Positions 1 through 8,759 are shown, numbered from the stretch's first letter. The stretch is DNA of 42,923 nucleotides from an uncultured Spirochaetales bacterium (GCA_946406925.1 CAMJMF010000003.1:1-42923), one strand, 5' to 3'. The notes: generated by a model not told the origin, from the letters alone. Numbers and translations are program-made.

Positions 1-1
1 A

Positions 2-1819
2 ACAAAGGGCCTTATCAACAGCGAGGAACTCGAAGGCGTTACGTTGATGCTCTGTGATGACAATCATGGCAATTTGCGCACACTTCCCACAAAAAAAATG
101 CGGAAACACAACGGCGGCTACGGCATGTACTATCACTTTGACTATCACGGCTGGCCGTACAGCTACGAATGGTTTAATACAACGCATCTTGCCAAAATCA
201 AGGAACAGATGACAACTGCTTATGAGTTCGGCATAAGGGAACTTTGGGTTGTCAACATGGGCGACATTATGACAAACGAATTTCCGCTCAATTTTTTTCT
301 TGACCTTGCATACGACTACAAGAAATATTCAAGCTTTGAGTATACGGCTAAAAAATATACGGCGGAATGGGTCGCTTTTAACTTTCCGTCTGCTTCAGCT
401 GAACAGCAAAACGACATTTGCGGTATAATCAACGGCTATACAAAACTTGCACATAGGCGCAGAACCGAATGTCTTAAAAGCGGCACTTATCATGCCGTCA
501 ACTTTGGTGAAAGCGATGAAACGCTTGCAGCCGCCGAATCAATCATCGAAAAATGCAGAAAGCTCAAGACAGAACTGCCATCAAGCGCGCAGAACTGCTT
601 CTTTTCGCAGGTTTACGTTCCGGCTTTAGGCAACATGAACGTGCTTAAAATGCAGCTTTTATGCGGAAAAAACCAGTGGCTTGCGCAAAAAGGCGCAATG
701 GCAGCAAACACTTATATTGAGCAAATCAGGCAATGTCTTGAAGAAGACAAAAAGCTTGTTGCTGAAATTGACGCACAGAACGGCGGAAAATGGCACGCCA
801 TGGGCTGGAGCGAGCATTTCGGTTTTTCCGGCTGGAACGAAGAAGAAAACCAATATCCGCTTTATATGACCATAGACGGCGCAAGAAAAAAGCGCCTTAT
901 TGTCTGGATTGACGGCGATGACACAGTTACAAGCGGTCTGCCGTGGAGCAGACAGACACTGAAAATAGACGCCTTCAAGAACCCGCACTGCCAGAAAGCT
1001 TTTATCAACATTGCATGCGGCTCAAAAGAAGACACTGACTATAAATTCACAAGTATTGCAGAATGGCTTAAAATTGCCGAACCGGAAGGTACGGTAAAAT
1101 CTGACAAAGTGAAAAAAATCGCTGTTGAGATTGACCGCGCACTGTTTGAACAGGCCGAAAAAAAGAACACAATCTTAAAGCTCACCGGCGCAGACAACAG
1201 CGCAGGCAATGTTGAAATCTGCATAAACGTAAACGCTGAGCTTTTAAACGCAGACGTCGAAGCAGGCACATTCATTCAGACAACAGATTATATCTCAATT
1301 GAAAGCTCAAGCTTCTTTGAGGCGTATGACGGCATCAACAAAGAAGGTGAAGTCGCCGGCTTTGAGCTGCTTAAAGACTACGGCAAAATGAAAGACGGCA
1401 TGAAAGTCTATCCGGTAACTTCTTATTTTTCAGAAAGTTTAAAGAAGTCGCCGAGCCTCACCTATAAATTTGCGCTTGAAAACGAAGGCATTTACCGCTT
1501 TGACTTTTACATGAACCCGTCCAATCCGGCGACAAAAGACAATTACTTTAGGTTCGGTGCCGGCGTGAACGGCAAAAAAGTGCTTGTTGATGTTGTTGAT
1601 TCAGACTTTGCCGTCGGCGACAACCAGCAGCCATGGGGCACAGATGTTACGAACAATATTCGCGTAAAATCAGTATATTTTGACTGTGCCAAAGGTGTAA
1701 ACACGCTTAAAGTTTATGCAGTTACGCCTAATTTTGTGCTCGAAAAGATTGTGATTTATCCGAATGAGTTCAAGATGAAGCAGTCTTATCTCGCTCCGAA
1801 AGAAACTTATCGAAAATAG
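2..1819 (+). CDS. GH115 xylan alpha-1,2-glucuronidase (5'-truncated by window)
   Basis: The reading frame is open from the first base of the window, so the N-terminus lies outside; about 605 residues are visible, while GH115 enzymes are usually 800-950. The visible part carries the family signature around MYYHFDYHGWPYSYEW followed by a stretch with IRELWVVNMGDI and EFPLNFFLDLAYD, which is typical of the GH115 catalytic region. The C-terminal third (from about YISIESSSFFEAYDG) matches the all-beta GH115 C-terminal domain. The family removes (4-O-methyl)glucuronic acid from xylan. No export signal can be judged because the start is missing. It converges on a LacI-type gene 17 bp away. The listed TTG start at 44 is an artefact of the truncated end. 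The family call is firm; the exact substrate is inferred. Confidence 0.9.
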   Translation, partial: TKGLINSEELEGVTLMLCDDNHGNLRTLPTKKMRKHNGGYGMYYHFDYHGWPYSYEWFNTTHLAKIKEQMTTAYEFGIRELWVVNMGDIMTNEFPLNFFLDLAYDYKKYSSFEYTAKKYTAEWVAFNFPSASAEQQNDICGIINGYTKLAHRRRTECLKSGTYHAVNFGESDETLAAAESIIEKCRKLKTELPSSAQNCFFSQVYVPALGNMNVLKMQLLCGKNQWLAQKGAMAANTYIEQIRQCLEEDKKLVAEIDAQNGGKWHAMGWSEHFGFSGWNEEENQYPLYMTIDGARKKRLIVWIDGDDTVTSGLPWSRQTLKIDAFKNPHCQKAFINIACGSKEDTDYKFTSIAEWLKIAEPEGTVKSDKVKKIAVEIDRALFEQAEKKNTILKLTGADNSAGNVEICINVNAELLNADVEAGTFIQTTDYISIESSSFFEAYDGINKEGEVAGFELLKDYGKMKDGMKVYPVTSYFSESLKKSPSLTYKFALENEGIYRFDFYMNPSNPATKDNYFRFGAGVNGKKVLVDVVDSDFAVGDNQQPWGTDVTNNIRVKSVYFDCAKGVNTLKVYAVTPNFVLEKIVIYPNEFKMKQSYLAPKETYRK

Positions 1820-1836
1820 CTATACACAATCTGCTT

Positions 1837-2847
1837 TTATCTTGCAATAAGCTCGCAGGGAATTTCAAAACCTTCAATGCCGTATTTTGCATCAGATTTA
1901 AGCAGATTGTCCATCAGCTCAGCAGATTTCCGCCCTATCTCAAGAAGCGGCAGTTTCATCGTTGTAATTCCAGGGTGAAGATAAGACGAAACAATATGAT
2001 CATCAAAGCCTGTGACAAATAAATCTTTTCCAGGCTGCATATTGTGCTCGTAAAGATAATCATAAACGCCGGCTGCAAGAAAGTCATTGTGGCAGAAAAC
2101 AGCGGTCACACCCTTTTTCAGCACTTTAGCGGCGGCTTCTTTCCCCGCATCACGTGTCCAATTAACAAACACACACAAATCTTCATCAAAATGAATATTG
2201 TGCTCTTTTAAGACGCGCTTAAAGCTGTTGTACCTTTTTTGTGCATGAAGATTGTCATTCAAACCGCAAATCATTGCTATTTTTGTATGGCCTTTGGATA
2301 AAATGTACTCAGCCATTTTTACTGTACTCGTTTCATCATCAATTGAAACATAGGGCAGCTTTCTCTCGTCTGTATATGCATAGCTTATAACAACAGGAAC
2401 AGGCAGAATATGATTATAATACTTCAGTTTTCTTGAATGTTCCGCAACATGGATTATTCCGTTTACCTGTTTTGACAGCAATTCGTCAACAGCGTTATTT
2501 ACGCCTGACTGCAAAAACTTTTCATCGTCCATCCAATTCAAATTTGAATAAACACGCATATTATAAAGAATTGTCTCGTATTTTTGCGCCTCAAAATAGC
2601 GCATTATGCCTTCAATTATTGCAGGAGAAGTAAACGCTGAAAGTTCTTCTATGATTAGCCCGATTGTGCGCTTTGAATTTACCCGTAGATTCCGTGCCAT
2701 AAAATTCGGTTTATAGCCGGTTTCTTCAATCATCTGGAGTATGCGCATTTTTGTTGATTCTGAAATATTTGACTTGCCGTTTATTGCATTAGAAACTGTT
2801 GCAGTAGAAACGCCGCACCTGTCGGCAAGTTCCTTCAAAGTAATCAT
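1837..2847 (-). CDS. LacI-family transcriptional regulator
   Basis: A 336-residue LacI/GalR-type repressor. Residues 1-50 form the helix-turn-helix and hinge region (ITLKELADRCGVSTATVSNAING, then YKPNFMARNLR), followed by a periplasmic-binding-protein-like effector domain from about residue 60 (RTIGLIIEELSAF) to the end, including the usual VTGFDDH motif. The length is normal for the family. Members bind palindromic operators and are released or activated by a sugar. Its closeness to the GH115 gene suggests a role in xylan or glucuronide use, but the genes converge, so this is only context. A near-palindrome containing TTATCGAT lies 2 bp upstream of the ATG and would allow autoregulation. The Shine-Dalgarno AGAGAGG is unusually far (about 14 nt) from the ATG. 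Confidence 0.93.
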   Translation of the reverse strand: MITLKELADRCGVSTATVSNAINGKSNISESTKMRILQMIEETGYKPNFMARNLRVNSKRTIGLIIEELSAFTSPAIIEGIMRYFEAQKYETILYNMRVYSNLNWMDDEKFLQSGVNNAVDELLSKQVNGIIHVAEHSRKLKYYNHILPVPVVISYAYTDERKLPYVSIDDETSTVKMAEYILSKGHTKIAMICGLNDNLHAQKRYNSFKRVLKEHNIHFDEDLCVFVNWTRDAGKEAAAKVLKKGVTAVFCHNDFLAAGVYDYLYEHNMQPGKDLFVTGFDDHIVSSYLHPGITTMKLPLLEIGRKSAELMDNLLKSDAKYGIEGFEIPCELIAR

Positions 2848-2848
2848 A

Positions 2849-2862
2849 GTTTATCGATTAAC
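2849..2862. promoter_or_regulatory. LacI-type operator-like near-palindrome
   Basis: GTTTATCGATTAAC is palindromic around a central CG except for one base pair, the form typical of LacI/GalR operators. It sits between the Shine-Dalgarno and the ATG of the lacI-type gene, so binding would plausibly block its own expression. Binding is not shown. Confidence 0.4.
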
Positions 2863-2992
2863 CTCTCTAAAAAGTAACATGCCGTTTCTAGAAAATCAAC
2901 ATAAAAAATGGAATTTATTGCAGCTTCGGGAAAAACCCTTATTTTATGTGCTCTACAAAACGTTTAGAAAACAAGACGTATTCCGCAAGCTT

Positions 2993-3928
2993 TTACCACA
3001 ATTCTTTTTGCAAAACTTTCCAGCTTCTTTGGTTTGCACGTGTAATTATATCATAAGGTTCTGATGTTCCTATCAAAAACGCAGAGTTTTCATCATGAAA
3101 CTTATTGTTGCGGATAACAGTCTGCCTGTCATAATTGGCATAGCAATACCTGCAAAAGTGGCTGCACGTATTATATTCACCGATATCAGCTGTTAAAATG
3201 CAGGCGCATTCTTTTCGGTTCTGTCTCATTTTGGGAATATCCAGCCTGCATCCGGCGGCTTTTTCAAAGACTTCTTTAGTCATACATCCGGAAACATCTG
3301 CACCAAATTCCGCAAGAGACGGAGATTCACCACAAGTTTTCACATTGATATTGTACTGCTTTCCGATCTTTACAAATTCTTTGCAGATAATTTCCTGCTC
3401 AATTTGTGAAACTTCAATTGCGCTGCTGAAATTCTTCTGGACTTTTTTGTACAAGTCAATAAAGCTTATAACGCAAGTTTCTGTATAATCTGATAATTGT
3501 TCCGCCATTTTTCTGAAGGCGTTTATATGAAAATCAACAGTATATTTTTCATTTACAAAAATCGGGTCATAACGCCAGCAGACACTGTTAACACCAAGTT
3601 TGTCAGACAATTTCTTAAAGCACTCAATAACAAGCTGCTTGTCCGGAACATTCGGTTCTATTTCACTTTCATAAGGCGTTATTGTAACAAACCAGAACTG
3701 CTTAAAAGGCTGCAGCACATCACTGCTTTTTAATTGCGTAACCAGCGGAATTGGATTTTTTGAACAAAACACGAATAAATCTACTACATCAGGATTCAGC
3801 AGATATTCTGTGACCTGCTGCCGGTTGTACGGGTTTCTGACACAAACATAGCCGGCTTTTATTCTGTTAATAAACCAATTCGAAAAAAAAGCCGGAATAT
3901 CCGTTCTTAGTCCAGTATTAATTATCAT
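2993..3928 (-). CDS. DUF1848 family protein (radical-SAM-like Cys cluster)
   Basis: A 311-residue protein that I recognise as DUF1848. The N-terminus (MIINTGLRTDIPAFFSNWFINRIKAGY) is the typical start of the family, where the usual form is MIISASRRTDIPAFY, which supports the chosen ATG. The C-terminal part has a cysteine cluster CSHFCRYCYAN (CxxxCxxC), the spacing expected for a 4Fe-4S cluster of radical SAM type; two further cysteines (ECACI) lie shortly before it. The biochemical function of the family is not known to me. There is no good Shine-Dalgarno; a TAAAAT box lies 8 nt before the ATG, so it may be near-leaderless. It is followed on the minus strand by the LacI gene after 145 bp and preceded by the YhhN gene after 80 bp. 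Confidence 0.85.
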   Translation of the reverse strand: MIINTGLRTDIPAFFSNWFINRIKAGYVCVRNPYNRQQVTEYLLNPDVVDLFVFCSKNPIPLVTQLKSSDVLQPFKQFWFVTITPYESEIEPNVPDKQLVIECFKKLSDKLGVNSVCWRYDPIFVNEKYTVDFHINAFRKMAEQLSDYTETCVISFIDLYKKVQKNFSSAIEVSQIEQEIICKEFVKIGKQYNINVKTCGESPSLAEFGADVSGCMTKEVFEKAAGCRLDIPKMRQNRKECACILTADIGEYNTCSHFCRYCYANYDRQTVIRNNKFHDENSAFLIGTSEPYDIITRANQRSWKVLQKELW

Positions 3929-4008
3929 AATAGAATATTTTACCTTTTAGCACCGGTTCTGACTGAAAACAAGTTTTCTCTGCTATGCATCGGTTGCATT
4001 CATTTTTG

Positions 4009-4695
4009 CTATTCAATAACAGCAGGAAGCTGGCAGATAAAATAGCCCTGCGTTATGAAAAACTCTGCCAAAATATATGTCAGCATAATGATAAAGTGCC
4101 CTTTAAATACTCTTCCCTTTTGATGAAAACGAACCAAAAACAAAACAATATCAGAACAGAAAAACAGAACAGATCCTGTTACAACGAATAATCCGCCCAT
4201 ATTCAGTTCTGAAAAAACAAATGCCCATGCAAAAACGTTCATTGCGCCATTAATTAACAGATAGACTAAAACACCGTAGAAAAACGGCTGCGGTAAAGCT
4301 TTGTTCAAAACATAAAAAACAGCATACGCACATGATGCATAAATAATTCCTGCAACAATTAAAAAGACTACAGGAACAGCTGCCCAATCGATATAAGAAC
4401 AATACAAAGGGATAAAACACAAATGCGCTGTCAAAAAACTTATTCCACCAATAATGAAATAATACAATTTTGAGCGCAAAAGCATTACATCGCCAATCCA
4501 GCTTGTTAAAAGTGCCAGCAGAAGTATACTGCTAAAAGTTATTGAATGCACAGAGCACGAAATCAGATAATAAATCAACAAGAACGGTATTATAAAGCCC
4601 TTGGTATGTGTTCTAAGAGAATCTTTGCCTTGGTAGCAATTGGTCAGATGAATTACGCTTAGTATCACAAAGACAATCAGAAAAAGATATTGCAT
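4009..4695 (-). CDS. YhhN/TMEM86 family membrane protein (lysoplasmalogenase-like)
   Basis: A 228-residue integral membrane protein with about eight hydrophobic segments. The SWIGDVMLL segment and the conserved aspartate near FFCSDIVLFL match the YhhN family, whose eukaryotic member TMEM86B hydrolyses the vinyl ether bond of lysoplasmalogens. Treponemes are reported to contain plasmalogen-type lipids, so a lipid role is plausible but inferred. I chose the second ATG (9th codon of the ORF track entry) because AAAGGAGAG lies just before it; the upstream ATG at 4719 overlaps the stop of the methyltransferase gene as ATGA. The gene is the second of a two-gene unit with that methyltransferase. Confidence 0.78.
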   Translation of the reverse strand: MQYLFLIVFVILSVIHLTNCYQGKDSLRTHTKGFIIPFLLIYYLISCSVHSITFSSILLLALLTSWIGDVMLLRSKLYYFIIGGISFLTAHLCFIPLYCSYIDWAAVPVVFLIVAGIIYASCAYAVFYVLNKALPQPFFYGVLVYLLINGAMNVFAWAFVFSELNMGGLFVVTGSVLFFCSDIVLFLVRFHQKGRVFKGHFIIMLTYILAEFFITQGYFICQLPAVIE

Positions 4696-4715
4696 AAACT
4701 CTCCTTTGGAATTAA

Positions 4716-5441
4716 TCATGGTGTCTGTATTCCAGAATCCGGTGATTTTTTCCAGATAACAGTCATGTCATTTGGAAGATATCCGTCAACTATTGTATAC
4801 TCTGAAGACGGATACATTTTCTTTACATCAACCATCGATTTTTCAACAATCTCAGAATTATAATAATAATATGCATCTTCCTTGTTTGATGATGTATCAC
4901 TTAGCAGAGAACATACAAAATACTCATCAGCAATCACAGCAAATTTCTCAAAGGATGATTTCAAAAATGTTCTGTTATTTCCTAAATTCAAGTTGAAAAT
5001 ACCTGATGTATATACAACATCAAATTTTTCATTTTGCAATTTTTCTGAATTCGCATCAAAAATATCAGTATTAATGAATCTGTATACTGCGTTGACACCG
5101 GCCGGCAATTTTATTTGTTCAGCCTGTGCCTCTGCCATTTTCACCATATTCGGCAAAATATCTGTTCCCACATAATCAACAGACCAATGCAGCCCCTGTG
5201 TTAAAAAATGATATAAATCACCGAGACCGGAACCTACATCAAGCAATTTTTTGTGGTTCAAATTTATGTTTTTCGCAAGTATTGAGAATCTTTTATATTG
5301 AGCGTCTCTGCTTTCCCAGCCCAAAATTTTATAATTGTTTTCACGGTTTCCAGACAGTGCTTTTTCTGTACGTGCAAATACATTGTCAAAATTTTCCTGA
5401 TAATATTCATTGATTTTATCAAAATTTGTTTTGTCTGCCAT
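4716..5441 (-). CDS. class I SAM-dependent methyltransferase
   Basis: A 241-residue cytoplasmic protein. Motif I of the Rossmann-fold methyltransferases is clear (KKLLDVGSGLGDLYHFL, about residues 64-80), followed by an acidic residue at the end of strand 2 (VGTDILPNM) and a later strand with FDVVYTSGIFN. The substrate cannot be told from sequence. A CGGGGC stretch gives a modest ribosome-binding site. The gene is first in a unit with the YhhN-like gene, whose reading frame starts across this stop codon, so the two may be translationally coupled and could act on the same lipid or small molecule; that is inference. Confidence 0.85.
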   Translation of the reverse strand: MADKTNFDKINEYYQENFDNVFARTEKALSGNRENNYKILGWESRDAQYKRFSILAKNINLNHKKLLDVGSGLGDLYHFLTQGLHWSVDYVGTDILPNMVKMAEAQAEQIKLPAGVNAVYRFINTDIFDANSEKLQNEKFDVVYTSGIFNLNLGNNRTFLKSSFEKFAVIADEYFVCSLLSDTSSNKEDAYYYYNSEIVEKSMVDVKKMYPSSEYTIVDGYLPNDMTVIWKKSPDSGIQTP

Positions 5442-5465
5442 TTTTCAGCCCCGATATTATCAGAA

Positions 5466-5508
5466 ACAAAAAAAGCCTTGCTCTATGCCCTAAGCAATAG
5501 AGAAGGCT
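5466..5508 (-). terminator. rho-independent terminator of the barrel gene
   Basis: On the minus strand GCCTTCTCTAT pairs with ATAGAGCAAGGC (one bulged base) and is followed by a run of seven T. It lies 24 bp after the stop of the 5532-6812 gene. Confidence 0.88.
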
Positions 5509-5531
5509 CTTTGGATTTGATACAGTTCAAA

Positions 5532-6812
5532 TTACAGCCCTACATTAAATTTGAGCTGAACAGAGTAATCAAACATTCTATTCTTTTTGATGCTGTTTAC
5601 TCCGTACATTATATCAGCACCAATACGGACATCATTTGCAATAACAAACATACCGCCCAATGAAAATTCAGTATATGTGTAAATTTTTTCAAACTTCTCG
5701 CGGCGTGTTTTTAACCCTTTTAACTCTTCTTTTTTTCTAGGACGTATAAATCCAGACAAAGAAGTTGTGAAAGAAACTTGAGAAGAAGGCTTCCACTTAA
5801 ACGACAGCTCAGGTTTTACAAGATCTGCAAAACCGCCTTCGTAAAAGATACCGGCATTCTTATAGGTTATAGGTCTGTATTCAGACATACCGTCGTCATT
5901 GTTTGGAGTACCATACTGTAAACGAGTTGCAAGCTGCATATTGCGCATTAAAAACCATGACATGCCGGCATTCAAATAACCAGCCATATAAGTCTCTGTT
6001 TTTTTTGCAGTCTGTCTTGAAATAGCTTCTCCAACTATACCTAAATCATAATACAATCTTGTTGATTTAAGGAACGGTCCGTTTATACCTGTTGCCATAT
6101 ACATAGAGTCAACAAGCTCTTTTATGTCCTTTTTCTTCTTTGTAAGCTTACTGTCATTGATAACACGGCGCAAATCAAGCTGAGCTACCATATCACCAAA
6201 AAGATCTATACGGTTTCCGCCAAACTCTGGAAAAAGTGTTGACCACTGGAAAACAGCACGATTTGCTGCAAGCCCATAATACGGTTCCGGCAAAACCGAA
6301 GCATTATAAAAGTCATCATATGAGAGCATACTGGTTGAAGTATAATAAGATTGAAAACCTATATAAGATGCAGTTACATCCATAACTATGCCCGGAATAT
6401 TTACATGAATCGCAACACCATCTGCAGATTCATTCATAATCATCTCGTGCGTATCTTTTATCTTAATGCGTCCTAATTCATAATTAACAAAGCCATGACA
6501 GAACGGAAATTTTCTTGTCTGAATACGGAACAATTCAAGATCAACAAAAGGACGGCAATGCGGTACTTTCGGGTTTAAACGGTAATATGCACTGCCCTGT
6601 GCTGTAAATCTCCAGCCGTCAGCAAAACGAAAATCAATCCACGGAGACAATTTATATTCGTAAGAAAACCAGTCAGAAATTGCAAATTTGGCTGACAGAT
6701 CAGCACCATAATTCACATTCAAATCCATTGAAAAAAGCGGTGTAAGCGCAAAACAAAGTAAAAATGAACAAATACAAAGACGGAGTTTTGAACAAACAGC
6801 AAGCGGATTCAT
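5532..6812 (-). CDS. predicted outer-membrane beta-barrel protein
   Basis: A 426-residue protein with an N-terminal signal peptide (hydrophobic CICSFLLCFALTPLFS, cleavage likely near residue 28-29). The mature part is rich in alternating aromatic and polar residues and short strand-like segments separated by turns, and it ends with a strand terminating in FNVGL, as expected of a transmembrane barrel with about 14-18 strands. I do not recognise a named family. AAGGAG lies before the ATG, and the start overlaps the stop of the upstream secreted protein gene in TGATG, so the two are translationally coupled. The likely place of action is the outer membrane; the passenger or substrate is unknown. 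Confidence 0.72.
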   Translation of the reverse strand: MNPLAVCSKLRLCICSFLLCFALTPLFSMDLNVNYGADLSAKFAISDWFSYEYKLSPWIDFRFADGWRFTAQGSAYYRLNPKVPHCRPFVDLELFRIQTRKFPFCHGFVNYELGRIKIKDTHEMIMNESADGVAIHVNIPGIVMDVTASYIGFQSYYTSTSMLSYDDFYNASVLPEPYYGLAANRAVFQWSTLFPEFGGNRIDLFGDMVAQLDLRRVINDSKLTKKKKDIKELVDSMYMATGINGPFLKSTRLYYDLGIVGEAISRQTAKKTETYMAGYLNAGMSWFLMRNMQLATRLQYGTPNNDDGMSEYRPITYKNAGIFYEGGFADLVKPELSFKWKPSSQVSFTTSLSGFIRPRKKEELKGLKTRREKFEKIYTYTEFSLGGMFVIANDVRIGADIMYGVNSIKKNRMFDYSVQLKFNVGL

Positions 6813-7291
6813 CAGTAAGCTCCTTTATAAATCAATTTTGCATTTGGAAAAGCTGATGAAAATTTTCCCATGATAGTTACAAAAAAAGATCCTGTCATTT
6901 TATCTCCGGGGAAAGCATCCGGCTTTATAACACCAAAATATTTCATCTGCCTGAAAGCATAATGTCTTGAACCAAAACAATAATACAAAATACTTGTTGC
7001 CTTAATATCAAAAGCTTTTAACAAAAACAAACTCATATCATCATAGCGCAACAATGTATCAGGAGTAATACCGGAAGGAATAATACCGGCATTTGAAAAA
7101 TGTTCAAAAGCATCATTCATTGAAATTGTTTTATCAACATTGTCATCATCTGAATAATAAGCCAAGTATGTCAAACTTTTCCAAGTTGTTTTTTCTTCTT
7201 TTACTATATCAGCGATTATGTCTGCACTTTGAGCAGAAACTGCACATAAAGCAATAAAACATAAGGCAAAAAAAGCAAACATTTTTTTCAC
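6812..7291 (-). CDS. small secreted protein coupled to the barrel gene
   Basis: A 159-residue protein with a clear signal peptide (MKKMFAFFALCFIALCAVSAQ). I start it at the GTG 13 codons into the ORF track entry because AAGGG lies 7 nt before it and the signal peptide then has normal length. The mature part (IADIVKEEKTTWKSLTYLAYY and MNDAFEHFSNAGIIPSG, later LRYDDMSLFLLKAF) resembles helical repeats of the kind seen in S-layer-homology-like segments, but I cannot assign a family with confidence. The stop overlaps the start of the barrel gene (TGATG). The two products probably act together in the periplasm and outer membrane. Confidence 0.7.
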   Translation of the reverse strand: MKKMFAFFALCFIALCAVSAQSADIIADIVKEEKTTWKSLTYLAYYSDDDNVDKTISMNDAFEHFSNAGIIPSGITPDTLLRYDDMSLFLLKAFDIKATSILYYCFGSRHYAFRQMKYFGVIKPDAFPGDKMTGSFFVTIMGKFSSAFPNAKLIYKGAY

Positions 7292-7333
7292 AATGGTACC
7301 CTTGAAGTGTTTCAACCACACTACTAACATTAT

Positions 7334-7362
7334 ATTATAATAGTATACCGTATTATCGATAA
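7334..7362 (-). promoter_or_regulatory. promoter of the secreted protein/barrel operon
   Basis: Minus strand TTATCG, 17-nt spacer, TATAAT, about 40 bp before the GTG start. The -35 lies in the perfect palindrome TTATCGATAA (7353-7362), a possible operator with the same core as the site before lacI. The remaining 170 bp up to the S1 terminator is AT-rich and shows nothing else to me. Confidence 0.6.
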
Positions 7363-7534
7363 ATAATAAAGCTTATATTATGTAATAATAGGAAATTTTG
7401 TACTATTAATCTTGTAAAATAGCAAAATTAATCTTTTAAAGTCTTTGTACAAAATGACATAAATTATTTTTATGCATAAAATCTCTAAAATTCTGTACTA
7501 GCACAAAACCTCATTCTCTGCTTCACACCGCAAA

Positions 7535-7563
7535 TAAAAAACCGGAACCACAGCGGTTCCGGT
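7535..7563 (-). terminator. rho-independent terminator of the S1-domain gene
   Basis: Minus strand CCGGAACC / GGTTCCGG stem of 8 bp (9 with the flanking A-T), 5-nt loop, followed by six T. It lies 24 bp after the stop of the S1-domain gene. Confidence 0.9.
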
Positions 7564-7586
7564 CCAAAAGAAACAGGATAAAAGAA

Positions 7587-8681
7587 CTATTTCTTTTTGA
7601 GCAGTGCTGCAAACGGATTGTATGTTTCGCCCGAATTATCCTGATTCTTCAAATATTCTTCAGAATCATCATCCTGCTTGACAGACGAAGCCGGAGCAAG
7701 CGAGATACGGTGATTTGCTGAATCAATGGAAACAATCTGGGCATCAAAGCTGTCACCAACCCTAAAAAGCTTACGCAGATTAGTATTTGCCTTGGCTTTT
7801 TCAATAGTGGAAATATGCACAAGGCCATCAATACCGTCTTCGAGATTAACAAAGATTCCGAAATCAGCAATTCTTACAACATTGCCAGTAATTTTCTGCT
7901 CAGGCTTGTATCTTTCATCAACTGTATCCCATGGATCTGCAATCAAAGCTTTCATGCTCAATGTTACTTTTTCATGCTCCCAGTCTGTCTTGATAACAGA
8001 AGCTGTTATCTCCTGCCCTGCTTCAAGAACATCAGCTAAATTTTCCACACGGCCTCTTGAAACTTCTGAAACAGGAAGCAAAGCCTGAAAACCCTGAACA
8101 TCAACAAAAGCACCAAACGGATGAAGAGAAAGCACTTTGCCGCGTACAGTCATACCGACTGTCAGTTTCGTTTTCAAAATTTCCATTTGAGAAAGTCTTG
8201 CCGCTTCTAAAACTGCACGGTTAGAAACCAGTACATTTTTTCCGTCATTCTTGTATTCTGTAATTTTAAAAGTTAACGTCTTGCCTTCAAAAGTTTCGTT
8301 CTCTTCTTTCCGGCGGCCACCCATCTGAGAAAACGGACAGAATGCGCGGATATTTCCGATTTTTACTTCGTAGCCGCCTTTAATCTCTTTCTCGACTTTT
8401 CCCTCAATAGGAATGCCGTTTTTATAGGCGTTTTCAATTATTGTCTTATCTGCATTATTTGAGGCAATTTTTGTTGTAAAACGCATTTCGCCGTGATTGT
8501 CGTCAATAAAATATGCCTTGATTATGTCGCCTTCTTTTACAGAAAGGTTTCCGTTCTCATCTTTGAGTTCAGCGGCATTCAGCACACCCTCACTTTTCGA
8601 ATTTAAATCAAGAAAAATTGTATCATCTGAAATCTGTACAATTGCGGCTTGTATTTCCTGTCCTGGTATCAATCTGTTCAT
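7587..8681 (-). CDS. S1 RNA-binding domain protein (ribosomal protein S1-like)
   Basis: A 364-residue protein made of four S1-type OB-fold repeats at roughly residues 5-75, 88-160, 175-245 and 258-330. Repeats three and four are the most canonical (MTVRGKVLSLHPFGAFVDVQG and ITGNVVRIADFGIFVNLEDGIDGLVHIS). Ribosomal protein S1 brings structured mRNAs to the 30S subunit; four-repeat S1 proteins can also act as general RNA-binding factors. The fully canonical six-repeat RpsA is longer, so this could be either the organism's short S1 or a paralogue. GGAGG stands 6 nt before the ATG. The gene has its own promoter and terminator and so is monocistronic. Confidence 0.88.
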   Translation of the reverse strand: MNRLIPGQEIQAAIVQISDDTIFLDLNSKSEGVLNAAELKDENGNLSVKEGDIIKAYFIDDNHGEMRFTTKIASNNADKTIIENAYKNGIPIEGKVEKEIKGGYEVKIGNIRAFCPFSQMGGRRKEENETFEGKTLTFKITEYKNDGKNVLVSNRAVLEAARLSQMEILKTKLTVGMTVRGKVLSLHPFGAFVDVQGFQALLPVSEVSRGRVENLADVLEAGQEITASVIKTDWEHEKVTLSMKALIADPWDTVDERYKPEQKITGNVVRIADFGIFVNLEDGIDGLVHISTIEKAKANTNLRKLFRVGDSFDAQIVSIDSANHRISLAPASSVKQDDDSEEYLKNQDNSGETYNPFAALLKKK

Positions 8682-8730
8682 AAATATCCTCCACTTTTTT
8701 CAACCATACTTCAATCGGTTTCCGCCTGAA

Positions 8731-8759
8731 ATAGTACACTCTTAAGCATTTTTACACAA
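8731..8759 (-). promoter_or_regulatory. promoter of the S1-domain gene
   Basis: Minus strand TTGTGT, 17-nt spacer, TACTAT, about 50 bp before the ATG. The remaining 180 bp to the permease gene holds a short CCGAATTTTCGG palindrome and nothing else I can name. Confidence 0.55.

Noticed and set aside
785-810. TGGCACG in the GH115 gene as a second sigma-54 site
   Set aside because: The -12 TTGC element is missing at the required distance and the site is inside coding sequence.
659-1275. Minus-strand ORFs inside the GH115 gene
   Set aside because: Shadow frames of a clear GH115 coding sequence.
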